NCBI RefSeq assembly: GCF_023278185.1
Contig: NZ_CP066356.1
Location: 2,658,001 to 2,722,000, forward strand
Length of the DNA stretch: 64,000 nt
Direction of reading: 5' to 3'
Origin: Bradyrhizobium elkanii USDA 76
GTDB lineage: Bacteria > Pseudomonadota > Alphaproteobacteria > Rhizobiales > Xanthobacteraceae
The notes under the pieces were generated by a model that did not search any database, was not told the DNA's origin, and saw only the letters and a program-made list of their open reading frames with translations. Positions 1-8,163 of this stretch are shown piece by piece; within the stretch, counting starts at the first letter, position 1; every line of letters begins with the position of its first letter. The translations under genes were made by a program, and so were the position numbers.

Positions 1-2
1 GA

Positions 3-602
3 CTCGACAACGACGACCCCGTAATCCGGAGACGACTTCGCCAAAAACTCGAATTCCTGGCCGAAAACGTCGCGACACAGCGCGCACCAACCGATGACGA
101 GCTGAACCGACTGCTGCAGAGCGAACCCGAGCGGTTCAGAACCGACGGCCGCTATTCTTTCTCGCATGTCTTTCTGGATCCCGGCCGTCATCGCGACGAT
201 CTGGCAGACCAGCAGAGCACTCTGCGGAAAGCGCTCAAGGAACCTGATGAGGGCCTCGATCCATCCCAGTTCGGCGACCGTTTCCTGCTCGGCCAATCGT
301 TTGCCGATGTGCCGGCCAATGAGCTGAGCCGTTTGTTCGGTGAGGATTTTCCGGAACAACTTGCCCAAATCCCGCTGGGCTCCTGGGAGGGGCCGATTCA
401 GTCCTCCTACGGGCTCCATTTCATCCGACTGACAGGCCGGGATCAAGCGCGGCTTCCTTCGCTCAACGAAGCGAGAGAAAAACTCCTGCGCGAATGGAAT
501 GAACGCGAACGTATCAAGGCCAATGCGGAGGCGTTCGCCCGGCTTCGCGGCCGCTATCGCATCGTCATTGAACAGGCTTCCGAGCCGTCACGTAGACAGT
601 AA
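3..602 (+). CDS. Parvulin-type peptidyl-prolyl cis-trans isomerase (5' partial)
   Basis: The reading frame is open from base 3 of the window to the stop at 600-602, so the N-terminus lies outside. About 199 codons are visible. The end of the parvulin (PpiC/SurA-like rotamase) domain can be seen: a segment ending in GSWEGPIQSSYGLHFIRL matches the usual G-W/GPv-S-yG-H-vr signature of these folding enzymes. A charged C-terminal helix follows. Family members act in the periplasm on outer-membrane or secreted proteins; whether this one has a signal peptide cannot be seen. The stop is 2 bp before the next ORF, so the two are probably co-transcribed. Confidence 0.8.
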   Translation, partial: LDNDDPVIRRRLRQKLEFLAENVATQRAPTDDELNRLLQSEPERFRTDGRYSFSHVFLDPGRHRDDLADQQSTLRKALKEPDEGLDPSQFGDRFLLGQSFADVPANELSRLFGEDFPEQLAQIPLGSWEGPIQSSYGLHFIRLTGRDQARLPSLNEAREKLLREWNERERIKANAEAFARLRGRYRIVIEQASEPSRRQ

Positions 603-604
603 CC

Positions 605-1609
605 ATGATGCGTCTGGTTTGCGCCATCGCTATCCTGCTTGGCTGGATGTGCCTTTCGGGCAGCGCGCACGAGCTGCGCCCTGCATATCTCGAAATCAGA
701 CAGAGCGGGAATGACGTCTTTGACATTCTCTGGAAAGTGCCGGCTCTCGGCGATCAACTTCGATTAGCGCTTGATGTCGAACTGCCTGACGACACCGTCG
801 TGGTGACTGAACCACGCTCGACCTTTGCCAACAATTCATTTGTCACCCGCTGGCAAGTTAGCCACCCTGGCTTGCTCGCTGGCAAAACCATCGCAATCTC
901 CGGCCTGCAATCCACGTTGACGGATGCCCTCGTCCGCATCGAGTGGAGCGGCGGAGGCAGCCAGGTCGTGCGCCTCACGCCAGCGCGGCCCGCCTTCCAG
1001 CTTGAGCCGCGCCAAACTGCTCTGACCATCGCAATGACTTATGTCGGAATGGGTATCGAGCATATCTTGACCGGCTACGACCATCTGCTGTTCCTGTTTG
1101 GGATAATGATGATCGTACCCGGCTTGCGCCGTCTGATTGGCACGATTACTGCGTTCACCGTTGCGCACTCCATCACGCTGGCGCTGGCGTCGCTGGGCGT
1201 CGTGAACCTGCCGCGGCCGCCGATCGAGGCCATGATTGCGCTGAGCATCATGATCGTCGCCACCGAGGTGGTCAAAATGTCTCGAGGTGAAATCGGGATC
1301 ACTGTCCGCTACCCGTGGGCGGTCGTCTTCCCCTTCGGACTCCTGCATGGGCTCGGCTTCGCTGGCGCATTACTGGACACCGGTCTGCCTCAACAGGACG
1401 TGCCCCTGGCCCTGTTCGCCTTCAACGTCGGTGTCGAATGCGGACAACTCATCTTCATTGCCGCGCTACTGGGCGGAGCCCACATCGTTCAGCGAATCCC
1501 GCATGGTGAACCAATCCTCCTCAGGGCCCGACAGGTCGTCACCTACGGGATCGGCATGATCGCAGGCTTCTGGCTAATCGAGCGGTCGCTTAGCTTCATT
1601 GCAGCCTGA
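605..1609 (+). CDS. HupE/UreJ-like membrane protein
   Basis: A 334-residue protein. An N-terminal signal-like hydrophobic stretch (about 3-21, ending SGSAHE) is followed by a soluble beta-rich region (about 25-140). A polytopic membrane domain runs from about 145 to the end and contains GYDHLLFLFGIMM, TAFTVAHSITLALA and FPFGLLHGLGFAG. The histidines inside these segments are typical of HupE/UreJ proteins, proposed metal (nickel or cobalt) permeases. Coupling to a parvulin-type isomerase is consistent with an envelope operon. The metal and direction of transport cannot be read from sequence. Confidence 0.82.
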   Translation: MMRLVCAIAILLGWMCLSGSAHELRPAYLEIRQSGNDVFDILWKVPALGDQLRLALDVELPDDTVVVTEPRSTFANNSFVTRWQVSHPGLLAGKTIAISGLQSTLTDALVRIEWSGGGSQVVRLTPARPAFQLEPRQTALTIAMTYVGMGIEHILTGYDHLLFLFGIMMIVPGLRRLIGTITAFTVAHSITLALASLGVVNLPRPPIEAMIALSIMIVATEVVKMSRGEIGITVRYPWAVVFPFGLLHGLGFAGALLDTGLPQQDVPLALFAFNVGVECGQLIFIAALLGGAHIVQRIPHGEPILLRARQVVTYGIGMIAGFWLIERSLSFIAA

Positions 1610-1828
1610 GCGACTTCCCGTTCTTGGTCCGTACCTGACTCAACGGTGCGCTGCTCGAATGTCCGGGATCACGGGCGAAGTGATGCGCTCGCTTAGACGC
1701 AAAGATTGATTCTTTCGGTCGCGTGACACGCACAACGGATTCCCTCAATTCAACGTGTGAGCAGACCGTTGCAGTTTCGGGGTAGGCTTTAGCACTGAGG
1801 ACAATGACCTATAAGTATTTGATTTCCT

Positions 1829-1878
1829 TTGGTGGGCCCGGCAGGACTCGAACCTGCAACCAGACCGTTATGAGCGGC
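1829..1878 (-). repeat. attL: 50-bp copy of tRNA 3' part
   Basis: Fifty bases are identical, in the same orientation, to 58635-58684, which covers the 3' part of the complete tRNA gene at 58636-58711 (CCA end, T arm, variable loop and anticodon arm up to its 5' strand). Identity stops at 1879, where the remnant loses the D arm and acceptor 5' strand. It cannot encode a functional tRNA. This is the usual footprint of integrase-mediated insertion into a tRNA 3' end. The offset between copies is 56,806 bp. Confidence 0.92.
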
Positions 1879-1958
1879 GGGACAAGGGATGCGGTCGTTG
1901 ATTTTTCAGCATTTTTCGTGATGTTTGACCGCGTTTATCGCTCTTGGAGGGATCGTTT

Positions 1959-1978
1959 CTGGTGCGAAACTGGTGCGG
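1959..1978 (+). repeat. Paired CTGGTGCG motifs near attL
   Basis: CTGGTGCG occurs at 1959-1966 and again at 1970-1977, an 11-bp period, about 80 bp inside the island from attL. A matching pair lies about 50 bp inside attR at 58569-58589. Paired short repeats next to both ends could be integrase arm-binding sites. This is inferred from position only. Confidence 0.35.
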
Positions 1979-2020
1979 TTGGCCTGGCTTTCGATCCCGA
2001 CCGCTGAACGGCCTGGCTCG

Positions 2021-2080
2021 TAGGTTCGACTTCCACTCTCTCCGCCATTTGCACGATTTTGTACGCCAAACCACGATTTC
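2021..2080 (+). repeat. tRNA-Ser-like 3' end remnant, copy 1
   Basis: The segment has a T-loop-like GGTTCGA, then CACTCTCTCCGCCA, which is how many proteobacterial tRNA-Ser genes end, then about 35 bp of flank. The part 2034-2061 is identical to 11133-11160 apart from the first positions. The flank continues in the same order at 12615 onward, after an insertion sequence. The T stem no longer pairs, so it is a remnant, probably an attachment-site scar of an earlier element. Confidence 0.55.
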
Positions 2081-2271
2081 GAGCCCTCAATGGCGAACGA
2101 ACGCCGAGCGTTTTGCGCCACCGCTGTGGCCTCCGCTTTTCGGGCTTCCGCCGCGGCGAAGACGGCATCGTGGGAGGCGGCCGGATGCTCTTCGATCGCT
2201 CGGCCGTCAGCCTTCGGTCGCAAAATTATGCAGCGCGGAGGACACGGCCTCGTCGGCAGTTGAAGCCGGCC

Positions 2272-2424
2272 TTATCCCTGCTCCGGATGGATTGCTTTCT
2301 TGTCCGCGCAGTACTTTGCAATAAGAAATCGGAGTCCCTCTTGCGCGGTTTGGTCGGTTACGTAGCCTGAGAGCTTTTGGTAATGCTCAATTCTCCTGTC
2401 GAGTTCGATGCACTTCTCGCACAT
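2272..2424 (-). CDS. Small MCxxC-family protein, 50 aa
   Basis: ATG at 2424 (preceded by GGAG in the minus-strand reading) to TAA at 2272-2274. The protein begins MCEKCIELDRRIEHYQKL and ends KAIHPEQG. It shares length, the MCxxCxEL start, a helical middle and a KKAxHPE end with the protein at 3411-3593, so the two are paralogues. The N-terminal CxxC could bind metal or be redox-active. No function is known to me. The match to a second copy is the main support for its being real. Confidence 0.6.
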   Translation of the reverse strand: MCEKCIELDRRIEHYQKLSGYVTDQTAQEGLRFLIAKYCADKKAIHPEQG

Positions 2425-2463
2425 GGAGAGTCTCCGGCTAGAAGGCGCGAGCGCCTGTCGTCC

Positions 2464-2631
2464 TCAGTGCGGCCGTCGATATTCATCAAGGAGAAGCTCA
2501 GTGCCTTCAGCGATCGCTTCAACGCCTGGCGGCGTTGTGCCGCTCGTGATGACGAAAATGACTATCCGGGATCGATAAAGGGAATCGACGAACTGATTCC
2601 AGCGCCATTCGCTCGGGATGTTGGAAGTCAT
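2464..2631 (-). CDS. Hypothetical protein, 55 aa
   Basis: ATG at 2631, TGA at 2464-2466. The product starts MTSNIPSEWRWNQFVDSLY, followed by a hydrophobic beta-like stretch (RIVIFVIT) and an acidic helix. It fits between two other small minus-strand genes in the same direction without overlap. The Shine-Dalgarno is weak. I do not recognise a domain. Confidence 0.42.
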   Translation of the reverse strand: MTSNIPSEWRWNQFVDSLYRSRIVIFVITSGTTPPGVEAIAEGTELLLDEYRRPH

Positions 2632-2654
2632 AGAGCTAAAGCTTCAACCTCTGC

Positions 2655-2789
2655 TTACTTCTTCTTTGCAGGACCGAAGTCCGGCTGCCAGGCGGCCTCT
2701 TTGCGGCTCGGCGCCGCTGCGATCACCTTTGCCTTTTCCTTCTTCGGTTTCTTGGCTTCGCGATTGCCGCGTTGCTGTCCCTTGGCCAT
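2655..2789 (-). CDS. Hypothetical basic protein, 44 aa
   Basis: ATG at 2789 with GGAG about 10 bases upstream, stop TAA at 2655-2657. The product begins MAKGQQRGNREAKKPKKEK and is very rich in lysine, so it may bind nucleic acid. A longer in-frame ORF upstream starts at a non-ATG codon and lacks a ribosome-binding site. Low-complexity composition limits confidence. Confidence 0.55.
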   Translation of the reverse strand: MAKGQQRGNREAKKPKKEKAKVIAAAPSRKEAAWQPDFGPAKKK

Positions 2790-2990
2790 GATGTCTATCT
2801 CCAATTGGGGTCTGAGTTCTTCCAGTCTCGGCTGGAATATGCGTTGCGGGCGACATAACGATGCGGACGCCCATGTTGCCCTCGTGCCGAGTTCGAGCAA
2901 GGCGCATCATGACCGCTTTTCCGCGCCGCGCCGAAAGTGGCGTCTACGTGATAGGTTCTCCCTGTGACCGAGCAGACCAACAGAACCGTG

Positions 2991-3089
2991 CTAGCCGTTG
3001 AGGATGGCCGCCGCACATACGAGAAGCAGAAGAAACAGCGGCACGATCACGGGCGGGACGATCCACTCCGAGGCACGAAAACGCGACAT
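2991..3089 (-). CDS. Single-pass small membrane protein, 32 aa
   Basis: ATG at 3089 preceded by AGGAG at good spacing on the minus strand, TAG at 2991-2993. The product has a short basic N-terminus (MSRFRASEWIVPP) and one hydrophobic helix (about 10-30). This is the shape of small inner-membrane proteins with N-terminus in the cytoplasm. No homologue is recognised. It was found by eye because it is very short. Confidence 0.5.
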   Translation of the reverse strand: MSRFRASEWIVPPVIVPLFLLLLVCAAAILNG

Positions 3090-3410
3090 CGAACGCTCCT
3101 GCTAGTTCATTGGCGGGAGCGCACGTGACCCTCAGTCACCGGTCGATGCCGTTGATGATACGGTGATGCGTACCACCGTACGCCTGTGGCTGGCCAATAG
3201 CGAGCACTAAAACGCCGTGTGCCGGTAGCGATGCTAAAGTCAGTGCGCAGCGAAGACCTGGAACAAACGCTGCGTCATGTAGTCCTGATCGCACAGTAAT
3301 GAATTCATCCCGTTGTCTTGCCCACCGTGAAAGCCTTGTACCGGGTTGGCTGCGTCGCCACCTCTGGAGCACAGCGAAGCAAGCATTTCGAACGAAGCTC
3401 AATGTCAGAT

Positions 3411-3593
3411 TCAAGGTGCTCTATGATTTTCCCAATCGACGCCCGTCGTCTCCGGATGCAGCGCAGCCTTCTTCGCTTCTATCTCAGCAAGGCCAACCTT
3501 GAGGCGGTCGGTGGTGAGCGGGTCAAAACGCTGACCGAGTGCGCGTCGAAACATGTCGATCTGCATCTGGAGCTCGTCGCACTGCTTGCACAT
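3411..3593 (-). CDS. Small MCxxC-family protein, 60 aa
   Basis: ATG at 3593 with GGAG upstream (minus strand). Begins MCKQCDELQMQIDMFRRALG and continues as one amphipathic helix to KKAALHPETTG. It is a paralogue of the 50-aa protein at 2272-2424: both start MCxxCxEL, have an I-x(4-8) heptad-like helix, a central D/T-rich turn and a KKA-HPE tail. The CxxC pair may bind a metal or pair two helices. Function unknown. Confidence 0.6.
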   Translation of the reverse strand: MCKQCDELQMQIDMFRRALGQRFDPLTTDRLKVGLAEIEAKKAALHPETTGVDWENHRAP

Positions 3594-3745
3594 GAGTGCT
3601 CCGTACAGGCACCGACGCCCAGGGGCAAAGCCTCAGCCGGTGATGGAGAACAACGTACCATGATGAAATTCGTTCAACTAAAGGGCTAGGCGTCTTCCTC
3701 TGGGAGGATAGGAAAGATAGCGTCGCATCGCGGTGCCGGCCAAAG

Positions 3746-3970
3746 CTAGAGCATCGAGAGCACCACGATCCCGTCTTCAAGCTGCCCCGACGCAAGGCGC
3801 GCCCGCGCCATCTGCTCCAGTTCCGTCCGGTATTTATGAAGATAACTAAGGGCTTGCTTGTCCGTCTGAAATGTCGTCGTGAGCCGGCACACCTGTCGAG
3901 CTGCGCCGAGCGCAAGAGAGAACGTTATTGTTCCGTCGCCGAGTGACTTGGCTCTACGCATGATCTGCAT
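3746..3970 (-). CDS. Hypothetical protein, 74 aa
   Basis: ATG at 3970 with GGAG just upstream. The product (MQIMRRAKSLGDGTITFSLALGAARQ...) looks predominantly helical, and its C-terminal half is acidic with a QALSYLHKYRTELEQMARARL helix. It is not recognised. An in-frame ATG 9 bases downstream is an alternative start. It lies in a run of same-strand small genes. Confidence 0.5.
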   Translation of the reverse strand: MQIMRRAKSLGDGTITFSLALGAARQVCRLTTTFQTDKQALSYLHKYRTELEQMARARLASGQLEDGIVVLSML

Positions 3971-4027
3971 GCTCCGGCTTGGTGAGGCTTGGTCCTCGAC
4001 ACAATCGTCGACCACTGCCGAAGTTGA

Positions 4028-4270
4028 CTATCGCGGCAACTTCCTGGTGCGCTTCTTTGGCGAAGGCGCCGGCAACGGTGCCAGACGCATTGCAGCGGCG
4101 GCTTCCCTGGTCTCGCGGAGTTCTCGAAGTCGCGCCATGTTCTTGCGAACCTCGATGGCGTGCCTTCCGACATCCACCATCGCGCGCGCTCCTTCTTCAG
4201 CGGCCAATCGCTTTCGGTTGGCACGCGCGATGCTTTCCGGTGATAGTTCTGCCGGCTTCTTGACGCTCAT
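4028..4270 (-). CDS. Hypothetical charged helical protein, 80 aa
   Basis: ATG at 4270 preceded by GGTGAG. The product starts MSVKKPAELSPESIARANRK and is a long arginine/glutamate-rich helix (about 20-65), followed by a proline-rich basic tail (APLPAPSPKKRTRKLP). This could be a coiled coil or nucleic-acid-binding helix. No family is recognised. Confidence 0.5.
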   Translation of the reverse strand: MSVKKPAELSPESIARANRKRLAAEEGARAMVDVGRHAIEVRKNMARLRELRETREAAAAMRLAPLPAPSPKKRTRKLPR

Positions 4271-4365
4271 GCTCACCACCGCTCAACGGGCAAAACCCGC
4301 TCAATCCGGAGATCGAGCGGGCAGCATGGTCGTTTCAGTACATCCGTGAAACGACCAGGCGAAAC

Positions 4366-4575
4366 TCACGCCAGCAAGAGGCTCTCGGCGCTGACTTTGC
4401 CTCGCATCCTGTCGGTCTTGACCTCGTAGCGGACCTTTTGGCCCTCCGCGAGATTCGAAAGACCGGCCCGTTCGACCGCGCTGATGTGAACGAACACATC
4501 GCTGCTGCCGTCTACTGGCTGGATAAAACCGAAGCCCTTTTGGCTATTGAACCACTTAACAGTACCTGTCGTCAT
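4366..4575 (-). CDS. CspA-family cold-shock protein
   Basis: A 69-residue protein, the standard length for the family. RNP1 (KGFGFI, about 16-21) and RNP2 (DVFVHI, about 28-33) are both intact, as is the N-terminal GTVKWFN strand. These proteins bind single-stranded RNA and DNA through a five-stranded OB fold and melt RNA structure. ATG at 4575 has GGAGAA five bases upstream; an in-frame TTG 12 bases earlier is less likely. About 420 bp upstream, transcribed the other way, lies an S21 gene. Confidence 0.95.
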   Translation of the reverse strand: MTTGTVKWFNSQKGFGFIQPVDGSSDVFVHISAVERAGLSNLAEGQKVRYEVKTDRMRGKVSAESLLLA

Positions 4576-4996
4576 CTTGTTCTCCAAAGCGCACGAGCGC
4601 GTGCCGCGTGACAGTCACGCGGTGATTTCAACTTTGTCGATGTCTTTGGAAAAGGAGCCCGCGGGCACGTTCAACAAGGCACAGCGGCTAATCGAATGCA
4701 GTTCATATGTACGCTATGTGCGGCCCATATACAAGGGAGAGTGCTGATTTGTTTCAGACGGCCTCCACCGCCGATCGAAAGCTTCGAATTGGCCCACCGA
4801 GGGAAGCCTAATCGATTGACACGGCCGTGCGGTAGTGATCCGCTTATTTTACCAACGTATCGGCGTGGCGAGTAGGCTGGCTTATTCGAAGCCGGCGAAG
4901 AATTTCGCCGTCACTCTCATCCTCACATTGGTGAACCTCCCCTGCGCGAAGGCTGCGTGCAGGACTGTTCAAGTTCGCAGCCACCGAGGAGTTTTG

Positions 4997-5266
4997 ATGC
5001 AGGTCCTTGTTCGCGACAACAATATCGACCAAGCACTTCGAGTCCTGAAGAAAAAGATGCAGCGCGAAGGCGTCTTCCGGGAGATGAAGCAACGCCGCGC
5101 CTATGAGAAGCCTTCGGAAAGAAAGACGCGTGAAAGATCGGAGGCCATTCGTCGGGCACGCAAGCTCGCTCGGAAGCAGGCGATCCGCGAAGGATTGCTG
5201 CCGGCGCCTCCTAAGAAAAAGCTGCCAGAGCGCAAGCCGCCTTTGCCGCAGATCTCCGTCACCTAG
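4997..5266 (+). CDS. rpsU: 30S ribosomal protein S21
   Basis: An 89-residue protein beginning [31 protein letters not shown], the hallmark S21 start. The basic helix [15 protein letters not shown] follows, then a lysine/proline-rich tail to residue 89. S21 sits near the 3' end of 16S rRNA in the 30S subunit and aids translation initiation. ATG at 4997 follows GAGG seven or so bases upstream. Its position within an island, next to a cold-shock gene, suggests an extra copy; alphaproteobacteria often have several S21 paralogues. Confidence 0.93.
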   Translation: MQVLVRDNNIDQALRVLKKKMQREGVFREMKQRRAYEKPSERKTRERSEAIRRARKLARKQAIREGLLPAPPKKKLPERKPPLPQISVT

Positions 5267-5440
5267 CAAGAATATCGGCCGGTTTGACTCGGCTGAGGGA
5301 AAGCGACGGGTCTGAATGTCGCGTGAAACTTTATCGAAGCCGGATGGTTTCAGCGGACGCAGAGCTTTCAATTTGCCTAGTTAGATTGTGGCAGCTGGAT
5401 ATACCTAGGAATCGGATGGGTTAGGGCTCATATTGAGGAA

Positions 5441-5629
5441 ATGAAAACCTATTTCACACCTCGCTTGCTAGAGGTCACCGTGACGCCTCAAGCGCCGACG
5501 CGCTGGAGATGGCACGTTTCCGAAGCAAACGTTGAGCTGGCCCACGGGTACGCGACCAGCCGAGAAACAGCGCAGATTGAGGGTGATGACGCTCTATTCA
5601 CTATGCTCTCTGTGGGCGCTGTCAAATGA
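5441..5629 (+). CDS. Hypothetical protein, 62 aa
   Basis: ATG at 5441 with GAGG about 6 bases upstream. The product (MKTYFTPRLLEVTVTPQAPTRWRWHV...) looks like a small beta-rich protein with a central WRWHV strand followed by a helix containing RETAQIEGDDALF. No known domain is recognised. It sits in a series of small, separately promoted genes. Confidence 0.55.
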   Translation: MKTYFTPRLLEVTVTPQAPTRWRWHVSEANVELAHGYATSRETAQIEGDDALFTMLSVGAVK

Positions 5630-5754
5630 CCGACAAGCGTCCAGGATCCCGACCAGCACGCCAGATCCATTGAAAATGGCATTGCGAGGGAGGAGCGTGT
5701 CAGTACGAGGAACGAAATCCGCCTTCCATCTGCTGCCGCCGAAAGGAACCGCGG

Positions 5755-5991
5755 ATGATCCGCTACGACTTCGACATCAGAGAACACAGCGGAATTTATC
5801 CCGATGAGGAAGGGATGGAGTTTGCAACGCAGCGTGAAGCTGAAGTCGAGGCAGCAGAATCGTTGGCAGGCCTAGCGCGTGACCTTGCCACTCTGGACGA
5901 TCGACCGGACCTCTCGGTTGAGGTGAGAACCGTTGTTGGACGCGTATTCCAAGCCGCTCTCATTTTCGACAGAAGCGAGACAAAGCAGTAA
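5755..5991 (+). CDS. DUF6894 family protein
   Basis: A 78-residue protein with the family layout: an N-terminal strand (MIRYDFDIRE), a D-E-E-G turn (PDEEGMEF), a helix (REAEVEAAESLAGLARDLA) and two C-terminal strands (LSVEVRTVVG, QAALIFD). The family is small, common in Rhizobiales and without a known role. A second, divergent copy lies at 8164-8409. AAAGGAACC upstream of ATG is a plausible ribosome-binding site. Confidence 0.75.
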   Translation: MIRYDFDIREHSGIYPDEEGMEFATQREAEVEAAESLAGLARDLATLDDRPDLSVEVRTVVGRVFQAALIFDRSETKQ

Positions 5992-6047
5992 CGGCGCTGC
6001 AGCTGTCGGCCTTTCTCGCTTTCGGTTCTCCGCCTCGACACAATTGG

Positions 6048-6275
6048 CTAGCATGAGATCCGCCGCTCCGCCATGAGCCATTGATGTACGATCTCCCATT
6101 TGTCCTCGGCGCCTGACCGAAAATCCAGTAGTGTTGGCTCGCGTCTGGCTTTGATTTCGAGGAAAAATCGCCGCGCGTCGCGTGCGCAGGCTTCTCCATC
6201 AAGCGGCTGCGTCTTGATCCAGTGGTCCCATTCGCGAACGATCGCCTGCCTCGCTTCGCGATCATGCGACGTCAT
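6048..6275 (-). CDS. Hypothetical protein, 75 aa
   Basis: ATG at 6275 overlaps the stop of the upstream small gene (6272-6487) by 4 bp, showing translational coupling. The product (MTSHDREARQAIVREWDHWI...) has several tryptophans, a central FFLEIKARREPTLLDFRSG and an EIVHQWLMAE helix. The spacing of aromatic residues suggests a small folded domain. No named family is recognised. Confidence 0.58.
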   Translation of the reverse strand: MTSHDREARQAIVREWDHWIKTQPLDGEACARDARRFFLEIKARREPTLLDFRSGAEDKWEIVHQWLMAERRISC

Positions 6276-6487
6276 CTAGCGGGCTTTCTTGTCGGTTCGA
6301 CGGGATTCTTGGATTCTCGCGCCAATCGCTCGGCCTTGAGACGCTCGCGGTTGGCCTGGAACGCTTTGTCGGCTTTGGCATGCTCGCTCGGCGCTGCCTC
6401 CACTTTTCGGAACATCTTGTTGGCTTCTCGCGCCGCGGCCGTTGTGCCCTGGCGGCTGAGGGTTCGGTCTCTGATCATCCCTGGCAC
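6272..6487 (-). CDS. Hypothetical basic protein, 71 aa
   Basis: GTG at 6487 has GGGAGG five bases upstream, which decides for this start over the ATG at 6478. The product contains RDRTLSRQGTTAAAREANK and a long charged helix (NRERLKAERLARE) with a basic proline tail. It is coupled to the following gene by a 4-bp overlap. The helix could be nucleic-acid binding, but no domain is recognised. Confidence 0.55.
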   Translation of the reverse strand: MPGMIRDRTLSRQGTTAAAREANKMFRKVEAAPSEHAKADKAFQANRERLKAERLARESKNPVEPTRKPAR

Positions 6488-6659
6488 TCGATCCTCCCTA
6501 AGTTAAGAGGCGGGTCTCGGGAGACACGACTTCGGGTTAGGCCTCGTGTTGTTCGTCCGCTGCTGGCGGCGGTCTTGCGATTCATGACCTCGCGCCGCCT
6601 TCGCGAAACGTCCTGGTGTCATTCCGGTTCCTCGCGACAGTGCTTCCGTGCTGAAGTTG

Positions 6660-6860
6660 CTAGAACAAACTGTCCGCCGACTTGTCGAGCCGTCTCAAGG
6701 AGCCACCGGCTTCGTCGAGGTGACCCACCAGTTCACCGGAGAGCCGATAAATCCTGCTGCCCTTCAGATCGTAAAGCTTCCGGCCCTTAAGGTCGAAAAT
6801 AGCGGAATCGATCACCACGGCGACGTGCACGCCATCACTGTTGACTATGTCGCCCTTCAA
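6660..6860 (-). CDS. Hypothetical repeat protein, possible 4-fold beta-flower type
   Basis: TTG at 6860 is preceded by GGGAGG at six bases, so it is a good non-ATG start. The 66-residue product has four short strand-turn units: AIFDLKGRKLY, DLKGSRIYRL, SGELVGHLDE and GGSLRRLDK. This D-x-x-G-x-x-h pattern resembles small beta-flower proteins of Rhizobiales. The family assignment is tentative. Confidence 0.5.
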   Translation of the reverse strand: MKGDIVNSDGVHVAVVIDSAIFDLKGRKLYDLKGSRIYRLSGELVGHLDEAGGSLRRLDKSADSLF

Positions 6861-6901
6861 GCGTGACCTCCCTGGTTTTGGACTACCTTAGTGGTGTGCG
6901 A

Positions 6902-7186
6902 CTATCGCGGCGTCCTGAAGTCGATGCTTCTCAGGATGATCCCGGCGGGCACACCTTCGAACTCGCCCGCCGTGTATTTGACGGTGGCGCGGGCTTCAAT
7001 GCGCGCCCGGAGTCGCATGAACTGTGCTTCGCGCTCGCTCGATGCTGCGCGTCCCGCACCTTCCAGCTCATCCATTGCGGAGGTCGAGATCGCGCACGGG
7101 ATGACCTTCGCGCCGTCGCGCATCGAGAATTGGACGATCATGCGGTCGTACTCGAAACTGGTGAAACAGGCTTGTTCAAGTGCCAT
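6902..7186 (-). CDS. DUF1488 family protein
   Basis: A 94-residue protein fitting DUF1488: an N-terminal strand region around DRMIVQFSMRDGAKVIPCAIS, a conserved STSAMDELEG turn, and a helix SEREAQFMRLRARIEARATVKY ending in a strand ILRSIDF. Members are small proteins of unknown role widespread in alphaproteobacteria. It lies in a same-strand run of three small genes with 7226-7522 and 7515-7781. Confidence 0.7.
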   Translation of the reverse strand: MALEQACFTSFEYDRMIVQFSMRDGAKVIPCAISTSAMDELEGAGRAASSEREAQFMRLRARIEARATVKYTAGEFEGVPAGIILRSIDFRTPR

Positions 7187-7225
7187 GCGACTAATCCGTT
7201 TCCGTTGGCCGAAGCCGGCACAGTT

Positions 7226-7522
7226 TCAGCCCTGCCCATCGAGCCGGGCAAAATCCGCCAGAATAGCCGCGACGAGATCGCGATGCCGTGTGTCGTCAGG
7301 CGACAGGCTCGCAGCGTAGATATTCAGCACGTACCGCGCCTTGGCGGCGGCTTCCGGCCAAGAGGTCGCGGCGACCGACATTAGTCCGCTTTCCAGCACG
7401 CTTTGCCGCTCGCGCAACTCCCGCGCACGGCTCTCGACATCCGTCATTGCGCGGCGGATTTCGGTCGCCTTCTGCGCTGCAATTCCGCGATGTTTGTCCA
7501 GATCGAGCGGTTCGTCACTCAT
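7226..7522 (-). CDS. Hypothetical coiled-coil protein, 98 aa
   Basis: ATG at 7522 overlaps the end of 7515-7781 by 8 bp, so the two are coupled. Residues about 10-50 form a charged helix (EIRRAMTDVESRARELRERQSVLE) likely to make a coiled coil. A second helical part contains SWPEAAAKARYVLNIYA. No named domain is recognised. Confidence 0.58.
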   Translation of the reverse strand: MSDEPLDLDKHRGIAAQKATEIRRAMTDVESRARELRERQSVLESGLMSVAATSWPEAAAKARYVLNIYAASLSPDDTRHRDLVAAILADFARLDGQG

Positions 7523-7781
7523 CCGGCATGCTCGCGTCGATCCGTTGGGCGTCCGCCAGATCGACCGGGCCGATGGAAAACATCTCCATCCTGGCGCCGT
7601 GCGAGGCTGCCGGCACGATCATCATGGTCGCAACACGGCGATAAGACGCGAAGGAAAGTCCTTCGATCATCTCCTCGTCAGTGATGACCTCGTAGCGCCC
7701 GGCAGGGAGAGGGTGATCGATGCCTCTGATCTGGAACGAATGCTTGAAGGTGACGACTTCCCGTCGCGAGCGAGTTTTCAT
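7515..7781 (-). CDS. Hypothetical beta-rich protein, 88 aa
   Basis: ATG at 7781. The product starts MKTRSRREVVTFKHSFQIRG and has an alternating strand pattern. It includes LPAGRYEVITDEEMIEGLSF, which resembles the G-x-Y-x-V segment of small beta-barrels, then RRVATMMIVPA. It is the first gene of an overlapping pair. No function can be given. Confidence 0.58.
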   Translation of the reverse strand: MKTRSRREVVTFKHSFQIRGIDHPLPAGRYEVITDEEMIEGLSFASYRRVATMMIVPAASHGARMEMFSIGPVDLADAQRIDASMPDE

Positions 7782-8163
7782 GTACGCCCGCCCTTTGCCA
7801 ATGCTCGGGCGCCGATGTCGGCTCGCCCATAAGCCACCATGCGCTCTTTCGACCGCATTAGCTACCGCTTTCTCGCGGTCCGTTGTCGCGGCCGGGGCGC
7901 CTCAAGCGATCCCTGTTCCGCCCGGCGAACGCATGATGATGCCCGATAACCGCCCATTCGTCGGCATCTATCGGTCACTGAGAGTTAAGTGCGCTTCCGC
8001 CAAAAGCGAGGAGCTTTCCATTTCCTAGCTTGGCCTGGTCGACTGTATTGTGCCGCCGGTGGGGTGCTCCACTGTTTCTCCTGCTTTTGATTACTGTGAT
8101 GGCTCTATTGCGGGCGCATCGGGCGTTGGCGACCTCTCGCGCCGAGCGAGGCGAATATGGCCC
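7782..8163. other. Intergenic stretch without a supported gene
   Basis: Both strands were read. Only very short ORFs (under 40 codons) without ribosome-binding sites are present. It separates two minus-strand small genes. Confidence 0.5.

Larger units (their letters stand above)
1610..2271. other. Intergenic left boundary of the genomic island
   Basis: No convincing gene. The stretch holds the attL copy of the tRNA 3' end (1829-1878), paired TGGTGC motifs and a tRNA-Ser-like remnant, all listed separately. Short ORFs that read through these repeats have no recognisable protein features. Confidence 0.6.

Noticed and set aside
1829..1878. Second tRNA gene at the left end
   Set aside because: Only the 3' part is present; the D arm and acceptor 5' strand are missing, so it is an attachment-site copy.
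1804..2007. ORF of 67 codons reading through attL
   Set aside because: It translates the tRNA fragment and has no ribosome-binding site or recognisable protein sequence.
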